Assembly (NCBI GenBank): GCA_013399115.1
Contig: VXAA01001397.1
Location: forward strand, 33,136 to 97,135
Direction: 5' to 3'
Source of the DNA: Anseranas semipalmata
Lineage: Eukaryota > Chordata > Aves > Anseriformes > Anseranatidae
DNA: 64,000 bases
The notes under the pieces were generated by a model. It was not told the origin of the DNA. It worked only from the letters and a program-made list of their open reading frames with translations, and made no database searches. The translations under genes and the position numbers were made by a program. This document shows positions 22,895-34,735 of this stretch, piece after piece. Every line of letters starts with the position of its first letter. Position 1 is the first letter of the stretch.

Positions 22895-25800
22895 GACATG
22901 AACATAAAACCTAAAATGTGTTCCATATGTTCCAGAGTCCTGTTGCTGCTCTAATTCCAGCTGAAAGCATAAAACTTAGCAACCTTTGTATTGATGCTAA
23001 ACACATTGCGTCACTGCTAACATTGATATCTTTTATGCTAATACAATTAAACTTGTTTTAACATAATCCTGGTAAGATAAACACCGTTGCTGTCATGATA
23101 AACATAGCAGCTATATGTCTTTTAAAAATAAAATGGAAGAAAGACATGTTATCCAAACCAATATGAAGAAACTGTCCCTCTGCCATGCTCTGAGAGTTGC
23201 CTCTCTATTGTTTTTGCTGATGAGTGCTGTGCAGAGTTGAATGTTGTTGCTGAGCATGTGAAAGCTGTCACAGCTAATATTGTGTGCCTTCTACATTGAG
23301 TAACAATAACAAACTGAAAAATCCAACTCAGAATCCTTGGATAAAAAAAAACATTCTGTGGTTGAAGTATGCCTTCAGACTACCCTTGCATCTTGCGAGC
23401 TCTCTCTAAAAACATACATTGATACCAAATGAGAAAAGGCCCTCTTCTCCCTAAGGTTGGTAGCATTCAGCCTTCTTTGTAGAGGGCTAAAACTGCAACA
23501 TCTGAAACTTGGTGTGACAATTGGATATTGTTATGGTCTTCCAAACACTTCCCTGCAATTTTGATAAGTATTTAGTGCCCCTAGCAAGCAAAACATTGGA
23601 CTTTCTGATTCTTAGGCGGGGAGCAGTTGAGGAAAGAGAGCTTGAGCATTTTGAGTAAACCAAACCAGAATCACAGAGCAATGCGAGAGCGCACACAGGT
23701 AGCAAAAGTCTGGCTGAGAGGTGGCAGTGTCATAACAGCCTGCTCACGTGTGATGCCTAGATATTTCATGTCTAATGTTCATCCACTTTCAAGGGTCTGG
23801 TGGATAAATTTTTACAGTGACTTGATCAGGTCATTTCAACCTGAATAGCAGCAAGATCTAACCACCTTTACAAAAACTTGAGACAAAACAACATTTCAAG
23901 TATGTCCAGTCTTTGTGTTGAAAGGTGATAGGAAAGGATTAGCAAAGTGATGGACCAACTCTGAGTCCAAACTTTTCAAACTGAGCTAGCAAGATGCTAT
24001 TTCTTCCTATTGCCAGGGCAGGGCATGCAGGAATGCAGGAGAAAGCGATCTGAAAGCTAGAAAGAATGTCTGATGGAGAACAATACAGTTATTTTTTACT
24101 AAACTCCATTGACTACTTCATGACATTGATGTCATACGTCAACATGAAGAAACAAAATAATGCCTGACCAAAATGGTAAGAAATGTAGTACTTCTCATGA
24201 GAATGTAGAAAATATCTTGTGTAAAACAATTATGGGCAGAATTTACTCATAGCTTGGATCTGGACCAGAATCCATTTGGGTAACCACAGTCTAGAACCCT
24301 GAAAAGGCACAAAAATATGGGCACCCTGGGCAAATGCAGCCAGGCACTTCAATTGCCCATCTTCCTAGAGCAAGAAGTCTTGGCCCTGAGCATAAGTCAA
24401 GAAACAGCAGGTGGGCAAGATTTCGTCTGAGATGTGAAAATGTCTACCTAACTGAGATAGAGGATTTACATTTTTGGTTAACAATTAATAGAGTTTGTGC
24501 ATCATACCTACAGCATAAATAACCCTCACTCTTCATGTCCAGACACACCATTCTCGGGCACTGTTGTTCCCTCCCACTATACTTAACCATGATTAACCAC
24601 TCCAAAGAGTGCCACCCTGAAAAGTTTTACATGTCCAGAGCAAGGACATGTAACAATAAATCTGTTTGTATGACTTACCACTGATGGATCTTGCAGTGTG
24701 GTTTTCCATCTTCAGATCTTTTATTTTTTCTCTCTTTTTTTAAATATTTTTCAGAATACCTCACCTGAAACATTTTAGGAGTTAAAAATCCAAAACAACA
24801 GCATATCTTTTAAAAAGGTGGATGGAAATAAACAAAGTCACAATAAACTCTACCTCTGACCGAGAGATTCAAAGAAGAGATTTTCATTGTTTGCATTAGC
24901 AGCTGTGGGACTTTGTAAGAGGTTTAAAGGGTGCAGCCCCACTCCCTCTCATCAGTGCTCCCCATGAGCAGGTCTGTCAGGTCTCACACCTCCTGTGCAA
25001 AGCTTGACAGTCCAGCTCAGGTCTCTCAGCCTGCCACCCCAGCAATTCACAGGTCTCAGCGCTGGGGCCTCACACTGTCACCAGCTCTTTACCTTCATGG
25101 TTGCCTACCAGAGCCTTGATCTGCTGAACAGCTTTCCTGTGAGGTACAGGGAGGAAGGGGGGCACAACCTCAGCCCGGGGGCACGCATCTCTCTTCAGCT
25201 GCACACCCTGGCACAGGCTGCTTGCTACCATGTGTGCCAGAGGGAGAGGCAGTTATGAGTGTGTTTCCCCAGCCTGGGTGGCATGGTTGTGAGCATGGCT
25301 TTGCAGAAATCATATTCAAAGTAGGTACCAAGTTAATTCCACTGGAGTCTTAAGGGCTGCCTTGGAAGGCCAAGCTTTGTGGTTTAGAGAACTTGTTACA
25401 AGAGGGCATTATACTAATTGTTAAAAGAAATTAAAAAAAAAAAAAGTAGGAATTCATTATATGTGTTGGGGGTTTCTTTTCTCACTTTTGGGCTACTACT
25501 ATCTCTTGGACCTTCTTCCACCTGTGAATTATTTCTCATGTAAGCTCATTGCTAGGCATTCACCCTTCTGGAAATAGAGTTTAGAGATTTCTTTAATAAG
25601 CACTATGAAAATCTAAACCTATCTCCAAATGCTGACAGAGCGTCTCTCTGTTGGTAACAAACGCCTTCTCAAGAATTGTGCTGTTATTTTTTATGCAGGT
25701 TGTTGTGAGCTTACAGAGGGGATAAATGGTTGCTTAGGAGGCAACAGAGCCTGCAAGTCTTGCTGAAGGTAGCTTACTGGCTTGCACCTGGGGCTCAGAC

Positions 25801-26650
25801 ACTCGTTGGGGCTCCTGTGCCTCATGGAGGGCTGCGAGGAAGGGAGCTCCCCAGCTGCAGCTGGTGGCCATCCCCTGTAACAGCCTGGTCCCTTCCTCTC
25901 CCTGGTCACAGAGGTACCTGAAGTGCTGGTAGTGAAGAAAATTGGGAAGTACTTTAAGCCCTCAGGTCACTGCATCCCATAATGAGCTCACCTGGACGTA
26001 GTGACATGCACTGGGAGCAGAGGCTGCATTCTGCACTCTTCCGACAGGCACGCCTCCATCATTTCCTGCAGATTATTCAAGCACCAGAACCCCATTTCTA
26101 GGGGCAGCACCATGTGGGGGGAGAAGGTGGGACACCTGCATCCCATTCATATTGCCTGAACAAAATCCCACTTCACAAAGACTCGGGGCAGGTATGGGAG
26201 GTTTCAGGGAAGATTTTGTTTTGGAAGGGGTGTGGTATGATGGGAGAAATCTCATCTAGGCAGTGCAAGGAGAGATGCCCCTCTTACTTCTTCATACTTA
26301 CTTGAGGGTGGAAGACTGAGATTCCTTTAGTTGCCTTCTTTGTTTCCACATAAGAAGACAGGGTAGGTAACTTTCAGGGGTAATATTCCTTTCACCCAAA
26401 GAGTACATACAGAAGCCTGTGGTCTAGCCTTGAATCAATCTCACAAAAGAGAAATGGAAGCTAAATAGCTGATAAGCAGAAATGCAAGTACCCATGGAAG
26501 GCAACATGTATTCAAAACCTCTTCAGCAAGATGCAGATTAGCTCCAGAGGCTCAATGCTACCTTCTGAATCAGTACCGAGATGAGGGGAGATAAGAGAGG
26601 ATCTCCTTGTTAGCTCCAGGATAAGCTACTCTTCCTCTCCTCACAGGGGC
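22895..26650. other. unique non-coding sequence
   Basis: No gene is recognised. It includes a perfect 10-bp hairpin (24627-24653) and an A15 run at about 25432-25445. Small open frames are unrelated to known families. Confidence 0.45.
24627..24653. repeat. perfect 10-bp hairpin
   Basis: TTACATGTCC (24627-24636) and GGACATGTAA (24644-24653) are exact reverse complements around AGAGCAA. Each arm contains the palindrome ACATGT. No run of T follows that would suggest a Pol III or bacterial-type terminator. Confidence 0.85.
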
Positions 26651-26690
26651 TGAGTGTTCCCATCTGCAAACTGGGGTTAACATTGTTAAT
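26651..26690 (+). repeat. short MIR-like fragment
   Basis: GTTCCCATCTGCAAACTGGGG followed by TTAACATTG matches the MIR-type segment TTTCCCCATCTGTAAAATGGGGATAA. It is only about 40 bp, so the call is tentative. Confidence 0.4.
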
Positions 26691-26719
26691 TTTCTTATGT
26701 GATCAGAGAAACACAGACT

Positions 26720-28440
26720 AAAAACACTAAGAGGCAGGTGGTCTTATTATCATTACCCACACAAGTAATGAGCTTAATGTCACCGCTGACACAGTTTTAG
26801 AGCCATAGGCTGTAGCAAATGCAATGTGCCAAGCATTTTGGCTCTGGCTCTGCAGGTCCTCTGTCAAACGGGAACATGTCTGCAGAATGGGACTGTTTGA
26901 TCTATTGACAGACAGGGTGATGATAGTCTCGGCCACCCAGCAGGAAATAGCGTTTTACAAGCAAATGCAGCATGAGATTTTTCTTCAGAGCCTGTCTCAG
27001 AAAGTTGTAACCCAAAATAAACTAATTAAGCAGGGTCTGGGTTACAGGAAACTCCTGTAGGGTTACTTTTACTAAGTGGGGTCCCTGGGAAGGAGACATC
27101 TGTAGGGAAAGACTTTGCTCTGAGTGAGTGGTTCCAGCGCAAGGAAACACTGCCAGAGGGACAAGCCTTATCTTGGGCTCTGGGCCCCAGCTCTAACAAG
27201 CTGCAAATATGTCTTGTCAGCTCATTGCTGAGCATATCAGAGCGGAGACTGGGAACAGGTCCAAGCACAAGTAGATAAAAAGGTGTGTTATGGCTTTGTC
27301 TCCTTGTATCCATTTTCCAAATCTAGTAATTAGTTTCTTAACTTTGTATTTTAGCGGGCTAAAACTCGCTTTACTTTTAACCTAAATCCTGTCTGCTGTG
27401 CAGACTGATTTCAGGGCGATACGGCAACTTTGGAGGTACTCTGCTCTCCAGGGAGGAACACATGACACACAAGTACCCTGTGTTTCTGCGAGAGCACTTG
27501 AGACACCAGGAGGCAACAGAGGGTCCCCGGGTCCCCAGGTCGCTGCACTGCACAGATCTGTTTCAAAGCTGCTGACATCGAGCCCCAAGCAATGGGTGGA
27601 AGTCTCCCAGCAGTTTGTGTGAGACAGAGCATAGACAGAGTGTGATATGGAGCAGGGCACTGAGAGACAGCCTGGGAGAAGTGGGACTTGGGTCACCCTC
27701 TCCCTCACCATTCCCTGCGAAAAGGTTTTGAGGTACTGTTCCCTTATCTCTCCCTTCAAACATGTGCCTTTACAAAAGGCTTGGTGGTAAAAATCAACCT
27801 ACCTGTCATCAAAAACTTGAAACAGCCTCACATAGCAGGCCAGGTACATATTTCTTTCTGTGGTCTATACAAAGAGCCTCAGGCAATTTGGTCAGAGATA
27901 GGCATCTTCACATAGATGTGAATATCTTCACATCTTCACATAGATGTGATATCTCCTAAGCAGACCACGCCCTGTCCACCACAGTGGTTTTTTTTTTTTG
28001 TTATCCAGGTCAAGCAGGTACAAAGGATGTCTCAGTCTGCTGTGTCCCTTGCAGGATGCCAAGGCTCGCTCAGCCTTGACTCTGAGTATGGTGCGTGGAG
28101 AAGATATGGTGCAGGGCATACTGGGGTTTCTGGGACATACAGGTGCATAGGGAAGATGCAGTCAAGTTTTACAGACAAGGGTGGAAGAAATAAAATGATA
28201 TTTTGGTAACACACTAGCCAGAGGAACAAAGTTGAGTTCTGTTCAGGAGAAAAAAACAAAGTTGTTTTGTTATGTGCAGTCAATCTCTGGCACATCAACA
28301 TTACAGGAGAAAATTCCTTTAATATACCCATTACCTGACACCTGCAATGTGACAGCACTTAAAGAGAGGCTAGGATGAAAACACACAGAGTGTAAACAGA
28401 GACAATGTCAGACAATAACACTGCTGTAGCTGTGATGGGC
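26720..28440. other. unique non-coding sequence with a local duplication
   Basis: No gene is recognised. The 27382-27759 stretch is GC-richer, with overlapping open frames on both strands, none resembling a known protein. A palindromic direct duplication at 27903-27949 is listed separately. Confidence 0.4.
27903..27949. repeat. 19-bp direct duplication of a palindrome
   Basis: CATCTTCACATAGATGTGA occurs at 27903-27921 and again, identical, at 27931-27949. Each unit contains the inverted repeat TCACAT-AG-ATGTGA. The spacer ATATCTTCA shares the ATCTTCA word, which suggests slippage or a repeated local duplication. Confidence 0.95.
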
Positions 28441-28848
28441 TTATTCTAAAATGGCAAGAATGAGTGGCAAGGTCATGTCTTCAGCCAGCCATTTAGTCAT
28501 AAGACTGATGGTGCTGCCATGGGTAATGGTCAGGGGACTGTAGGTGCTAGTTCTTGTGATGTAGATACGACCTCTCAGTGTGGCTTCTTTAATGCTGTTG
28601 TCTCCATTTAATCTGGTTTCTGTTTCAAATCCTGACACTGGGATGCTCAAACCTATGAATCCCCTTTGGTCTCTGATGGGAACAATGGCATCTCTTAACA
28701 GACCAACAGATATTTGTTGACTGAATAATCTCTGACTATTAATTCACATCTGTTGAATGGCTGGCATTATGGGTCTGTTTTTAACATCTCAGTGAATGTA
28801 ATGATAATCAGCAGTTGTGTCTTCCATTCTGATAAATACAGTGGCCAT
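28441..28848 (-). pseudogene. orphan decayed reading frame, unidentified
   Basis: One minus-strand frame runs from an ATG at 28846-28848 to a TAA at 28441-28443 (136 codons), broken only by two TGA codons at 28789-28791 and 28744-28746. The last 100 codons are open. The translation has a natural-looking mix (for example GDNSIKEATLRGRIYITR and THGSTISLMTKWLAEDMTLP), unlike the skewed chance frames nearby. I do not recognise the family, and no splice acceptor of good quality bounds it. It may be a pseudogene, a transposon-derived fragment, a terminal exon, or chance. Confidence 0.25.
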
Positions 28849-29611
28849 GGACCCATTCTGGGGAGAGTGGAGCGATTATTTTGTCTCATTGGCCATCTGC
28901 ACTGCCTCAGGTAGGAAACCTGAAATGATCAGGCTTTTCTCCACAGAACTGCAGCATTCCTTCCTTTGCATCCAAACTGAAAAATAACAGCAGAATAGGC
29001 CTTTTTCTTGTGGCATCTCAGAGCTCTGTTTTTTTTTTTTTTTTNNNNNNNNNNNNNNNNNNNNTTTCCTCTCTTTCCATTCCTGTTCCAAACCAGGAAG
29101 TGCAGAGGCGTGTCAAAATAAAGCAATTAGAAAAAGGTTAACCAACCCCTCTTCTTCCCCTTCCCCTCCACCACAGCCACGATGTGTGCAGTGGTATCCA
29201 GGTCAAGCCAGATGGGCCCCTGACTGCCTATCCCTGGACAGCTTGACTTGGCTGGCTGGAGAAGAAGGATGTTGATTGCTCCCTAAGCAATACAAGAGAG
29301 TCACCTTCTGCACTGTTGAAGCAGACAGAACAGCAACATGAGCTGCTTGACAGGGAGGGTGAGATTCTGGGCTACTCAGGTTACTTTGGGGGCTATTACA
29401 AGAGATGCTCTTGCAAACAGTAAATCCAGAGTTTACTTGGATTTTTCCAGCCTCTTCCAAGCACATGTTCTTGTAAATGTGTCTGTGTGGTCTTGCAGAC
29501 AGCAGGTACAGTCACTGTGTATCTACATATGTGTATGAAACAAAGCTTGCTTGTACCTAGTAAGCACTGCAAGACTGATTAAAAAAAAAAAAAAAAGTAG
29601 TGTTTTTACCA
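28849..29611. other. unique sequence around a gap
   Basis: No gene is recognised. The right end has an A16 run (29581-29596) just before the old CR1 copy. Confidence 0.45.
29045..29064. other. assembly gap, 20 N
   Basis: The gap sits inside a poly(T) run (T about 14 on the left, TTT on the right), so it is probably a homopolymer sequencing failure. Its true length is unknown. Confidence 0.95.
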
Positions 29612-29911
29612 TGATGCACAGTTAGGTTGTGGAACTCCCACTACAGGACCCTGGGAACTCAATAATAAAAAAGGAGTTCAAAAGAGAATTAGGAAAATAT
29701 TCACGGAGGACAGATGCACTGGCACATGTTTAACATGATGCACTGTATGCAGAGAATCCACAAACCACAGATAGAAGCTGGGGAGATAAACTACAAAATA
29801 TTTGTCCTATTTCTTGTATACTTTTCCTGAACATGTGCCTCTGACCACTGATGGAGACAGTAGATCATCTGTAGGTGAACCTCTGGTTTGACCAGTAACA
29901 GAATTTCTTAC
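29612..29911 (+). mobile_element. old CR1 LINE 3' end, plus strand
   Basis: CACAGTTAGGTTGTGGAACTC, then GGAGTTCAAAAGAGAATTAG, AGAAGCTGGG, CTCTGACCACTGATGGAGACAG and CCTCTGGTTTGACCAGTAAC appear in the order of the older reptile/bird CR1 lineage (ORF2 end, then a 3' UTR ending near TTTGGTCTGACCCAGTATGGC). It is diverged, with small indels, and not coding. It is the same lineage as the minus-strand pieces at 10325, 34646 and 44645. Confidence 0.7.
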
Positions 29912-31990
29912 AGACTTAACCAAATTTACACACATACTCTCCCCCATAGCATTCTTGTTATCAATATTGACTGGAACTCAGTATGACCTCAGACTGCTAG
30001 GAATTCTGCTATCTTTCTATCTAGCTGAGAAGAAGTGCTAGGTTTTAGAGTAAAGGGAAGAGTTACATTCATTTTATCGGTATTGAGTTCTTAGCCAAAC
30101 AGTCAGCTCTTTGAAGAGTTTATGATCTCCCTTTATCACATGACAATTTCTTTTTCTTTCAGAACTCCTGTTTCTTATGTAGGCTAATCACAGAAGCTCC
30201 AAGAAAGTGCCTTGAACATAGACTGACAGAGGTTGAGATGCACGTGCACAAAGACCGAATTGAAAAAAGATAATAGGACTTGCAAATTGTACTGTGTATT
30301 GCATGTCAGGAGACCTGGTCTCTGACCTCCTCTCTGTAGCTTGGACAGTATTTTACTCTCTTGTCTTTTAGACGTCAATCTCTTTGTAAATGGGCTTTTT
30401 TTAAATGCTGCTGTTGTCTGTATAGCCAGGCCTTCAGTGATTTTTGTTGCCTGAGAGTGCTACTGTCACTTAAGAATAGACACCAACATCCTTCAGAGGC
30501 CAACCTGTGCAGAAAAGGGAGAATTTTCTCTGGAGCACAGTTCTTTCTCCTCAGAGATTTATTACTGATTACTGTGACATCTTCTTTTGCTGAATAGAGT
30601 GTGAAGTCTATTTATAGTTTTGTTCTCTTCAGAAATTACACACTTGTTGATGTTAAATCGTCTCTTTAGTGCTAGGCATTTGGTATTTTCAGTTTACAGT
30701 GCAGACGAGATCATGGGAAGAATTTAAATTACTTTCTGGTAATTCAAAAGAAGGTAGGTAAAAAACTGTGAAATACCCAGTCTTAAAATCAAATTGGACT
30801 AATCAGACTAGTCCTGTTGATAAATTTGCTTTCATTAGGAAAAGCATTGCGTAACATCTGCAATCGTTTGTCTTACGAAAATATCCAGAAGTCTAGCTGT
30901 AGATCTTGACTGCCATTCACAAGGAGCTACACAAGCTGAGGACAAAGCTGTCAGTCCTGCTCCAAACAGTTTACACAGCATTGATTACTTCTGTTTTGCT
31001 CTCCCTGTATGTGGTCTCCTTTATGAAATGCTCTTGCATGTCATATGGAGACTGTTTCTTTGCCTGCTTTGCAGTCCCTTCACTTTTCCCCATGAGATCT
31101 GTTATCAAGGAGAAGAATGTCTCTGTAGCATCTTGCCTAGGTTATTGCTGAATCCTGATAAGGCCAAGAACTACAAACCTTTTCTCCTGTGTGCTATAAA
31201 TGGAGATGGATACTCAGTTTTCAGCCTCAGTGTCTCAGAGGATTGTGGTGCTGTTTGCAACCTTTCTGAGTGACATTGACAGGTTTGCCTTCCTCTGGGA
31301 AAAGATGACGACTTGCAAATGCAAACCAAAGAGAGAGATTAACCTAGCAGGAGACAGTTACAGTAATAGCAGGGAAGGGGAAGAAAGCCATGGAAAGCAT
31401 TAATTTTAGAGCTATCCAGCTGAGATATTGCAACAGCTGACTAGGACAATATCTGCCTGTCAAGGATTGCTTCAGGGTTTGTGGAACTGATTCAAAGCCT
31501 GTTGTAGAAAATGGCTGCTAGGGAAGAGGAGCAGGGAAGATATTCCAGTGGCTGAGAAGGGCTTTGGCATAGGTCTGATATGTCAATAGAAGCAGTCACT
31601 ATTTTGCAAGACAGGTGTAAGGGGAAGTTAATCTGTTTAGCCTATCTCTTAAAGACTGCACAGTAACCTCTGTACTTAAACGTCCCTAACGCATTTGGTA
31701 TCCAGTGCTGACAGTGGAACAGACACTATTACCATCCTCTTTCATATGAGCGTTTCACAGAACCATTGGTTTGGAGACACCTAGTCCAAACCACCTCTGG
31801 CATCTCAGCTTTGTCTAGGTGAGACTGGAAAGCCTTTTAGGATGGAGGTTTTACAGCTTCTCTGAATAAGACATTCCTTTACTGCACCATCTTCATCGTG
31901 AAAATGATCAACTTTTGTCATGCAGATAATATGATACCAGTTAAAGACTGGTGGTTTTTGTTGTTGTTTTTTTATTTTTGTTTGTTTTGA
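29912..31990. other. unique AT-rich sequence
   Basis: No gene or repeat is recognised. Small open frames around 30900-31400 show no domain. Confidence 0.45.
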
Positions 31991-31995
31991 ACCAT
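31991..31995. repeat. target-site duplication, left (ACCAT)
   Basis: It is identical to the five bases directly after the LTR and fixes the left boundary of the element. Confidence 0.85.
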
Positions 31996-32359
31996 TGTGG
32001 TGGTTGTACTCTGCTGGGCAGCTGAATTCCACCACAGCCACTCTCTCACTTCCCCTACTCAAAGAAGAGGAGGAGAAGAAAGTATGATGGAAAGAAAAAA
32101 AAGGGCTCATAGGTTGAGATAATTTAATTAAAGGAAAAAAAAAAAGGGGNTTGGTTGGTTTAGGTCAGCTACCCTGGGGATGTTGCCTCCCCACCTCTTG
32201 CCCACCCCCACCTACTGGCTTTGGGGGGTCTGGAGAGAGTCCTGGTGCTGTGCCAGCACTGCTCGGCAGTAGCCAAAACATTGGTGTGATACCAGCGCTG
32301 TTCTAGCTACAAGGGCTGCTGCAGAGAAAGTTAACTCTGTCCCAGCCAGACCCAGTACA
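31996..32359 (+). mobile_element. solo LTR, avian ERVL-like (class III)
   Basis: It starts TGTGGTGGTTGTAC, runs through CTGCTGGGCAGCTGAATTCC, CCACTCTCTCACTTCCCC, GGGCTCATAGGTTGAGATAA, CAGCACTGCTCGGCAGTAGCC and GTTAACTCTGTCCCAGCC, and ends CCCAGTACA. This order matches LTRs widespread in bird genomes that I know as ERVL-related. It is flanked by identical 5-bp duplications ACCAT (31991-31995 and 32360-32364), the size expected for this class. At 364 bp it seems shorter than typical full copies, probably by a central deletion near the poly(A)/poly(G) run at 32134-32150. No internal retroviral genes flank it, so it is a recombined solo LTR. Confidence 0.88.
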
Positions 32360-32364
32360 ACCAT
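32360..32364. repeat. target-site duplication, right (ACCAT)
   Basis: It is identical to the five bases directly before the LTR and fixes its right boundary. Confidence 0.85.
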
Positions 32365-34562
32365 AAACTATTTCTGGCATCCTTACAGAAAATATATTTT
32401 TAAAAAATCTTAAATTGAAATTTTATATTATTATCTTAACTGTGGAGAAAAAAAGTATAGGTTGTCAAACATACGCAAACTTACTAACTAGTTCCCTGAG
32501 CAGTCTCAAGTCTGCTCTCCCCACATCCAGGGTTGACATTTTGCTGGCAATTTTCATCATTTACCAAAGATTCTAAACTCAACTACTTTGTGGTCACTGT
32601 GTCTAAGATGGCCACCAATCGCCACTTCACCACCAAGTTTACAAGTTTTCTCTATTTACAAACAACATATCTAGGAGGGATACTTTCCTAGCTGGCTTCC
32701 TTAGTTCTTATTTGCTCAACTATATTCAGCGGCTGCAGCTCCACTGGACAAGCTATTTCAGAGCTGGCAGCAATGTAAAGCCTCAATGGCTTTTTGCAGC
32801 AGGTTACTGTTATTCCTATTTCACATCCTGAGAACAGGTGAGGTTCTCTATTTTTTTCCCAATATTTTAACAGTCTCTGGGCACCCCAGAAGTCATTGCT
32901 TCACAAGAATGCAAGCTCGTTGAAGAGCACAGCATGTAACCAAAAATGAGACCATATGATTCCTACAGAATAATTCTGTGTTGTTTTGGATGGAGGTATT
33001 TCCAGTTTTCAGCAAAAATTAATAGATGTTGTTTTTAACTTGATAAAATATCAATGATTTCTGTGAAAAGAAATAGTTTTCAAACACACTTTTTTTTTTT
33101 TTAATTCTAAATCAATTTCCTGTTAAATATGTTGCAGTGTAATATTTCAGTCATTACTTCTGAATAAGTAAATCCAAACACAAGCAATCACGTTACCTGG
33201 CCTGGTTTCTGAAGGGTATAGAAATCTATTTCTCCTTAAAACATTTCTGAGAACAATTGGTTCTTCAAAACTTCTAAAAATAAAAACAATACTAATTAGG
33301 TAACAATAATGAAATGGAGATGGATATTAAAACTAATGGATTTAACAAAATGAATTTAAAATACTACTCTTTGTCACCCTAATATCTGCATTTTGGTTAC
33401 TGTTTTTTAGAAGAATTATCCCAGGATTAATTGAAACTTGCAAGAAAATATTATTTGTGTCCAGAAAGGAATAAAAGGAAAGAAAGAAAGAAAAAAAAAA
33501 AAAAAAACCATAAAAACACAATATAAGCACTCTGAGAAAGCTTGGTTTAAAAAAATACCCACTAACAACATAAAAACAAGCAATCAAACACACACAGAGA
33601 ACAGAAAACAAAAAATCAGTTGCATAATCTTTTAGTTTATCTGTCAGTTGAAATGCAAGTATGTCCAAAGTCCAAGTCATAAGTCTGTAGCAGTGAAAGA
33701 TATTTCAAAGCACTGATGCATAAAAAGTCTCTCTGGAAATAACCCAACAGCCAAGAATTCCCCTCCATTAGGAAACACCCTCATTCCAAAGCCTCAGACA
33801 TCTATTTTGAATACATATAATTTATTGCCCCGTCATCATAATATAATTATTATTTATTTACCTAAGATGATAACAGTGACTAAGGCCCTAGTCAGGATCA
33901 GAGCTTGATTATACCTTACAGATATAAAATGGAAGATAATCCTTGTTTTAAAGAGTGTTTGGTGGAAATGAACAATAGTCTTACTATTACACCCAGCAAT
34001 AGAAACAGACCAACAGCAAAGGCCTTGGTAGCAGACAGGATTCCCCTGGAAGATCAAAAGAAATTAATCATGTTCTTTAATTCAAGTATGTGCCTGGATC
34101 AATAAGTGCCTTGTTGCATAGAAAAACTTGATTAGCACTTCAGTGGAGGTGTTATTTTCTCAAATATTTTATAGTATTGGTGTTCTTAATACCAAGCTGA
34201 AATGCAGACACACATCGAGGCCTTTAGTTTTTAAACTTTTTTTGAAGAATGAATGAAACACATCATAATGTGTAATCCAAAGTAGTTTCAAGTTGTTAAA
34301 GAAAGTTTGTTTTGTGAATAGGCATAAAACCATAGCTCAGATCTGTGTTATTGTTACTATGCTCATGAGAGGAAAACCAAATTTCCTCAAGACCTACATT
34401 TTACTGGAAATATGTTGCTTTAAGTATAGCTATTCACACTTGCTGCTGTGATCAAAGATGCTAAAGCACAACTGCTGATATTTTTGGCCAGAAAATTCTC
34501 ACTTTTATTTATTTTCTTTTCTCCATGGACTTTAAAGTATAGCATATGGATGTCTGTTGCAT
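32365..34562. other. AT-rich unique sequence
   Basis: No gene is recognised. It contains a T-rich run at about 33089-33102 and an A17 run at 33491-33507. Confidence 0.45.
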
Positions 34563-34606
34563 GTGGGAGACCTGGGTCCGTTTCTGAACTCTATCACCTG
34601 CTTTCA
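34563..34606 (+). repeat. short MIR-like fragment
   Basis: GGGAGACCTGGGTCCGTTTC followed by TGAACTCTATCACCTG fits the MIR-type segment AGACCTGGGTTCGAATCC and CTGGCTCTGCCACTT. Only the central part remains. Confidence 0.45.
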
Positions 34607-34645
34607 TTGTAAACTTAAATATAAAACCAACCAAACAGCTAACAG

Positions 34646-34735
34646 AGCACATCAAAGGTCCAGCCAGACTGATATCCTGCCTCTAGGCCTGGGGAAGAGT
34701 ACAAGAAACAGGTGATCATTTTCCAGGCAACTCTA
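34646..34735 (-). mobile_element. old CR1 LINE 3' fragment, minus strand
   Basis: ATCAAAGGTCCAGCCAGACTG, ATATCCTGCCTCT and GAAGAGTACAAGAAACAGGTG follow the reversed 3' UTR of the older CR1 lineage (CAAAGGTCCATCTAG, CAGTATCCTGTCT). The GGGTCAGAC start is lost. Confidence 0.6.

Noticed and set aside
24627..24653. p53-type response element
   Set aside because: The outer purine and pyrimidine triplets of RRRCWWGYYY are not met in either half.
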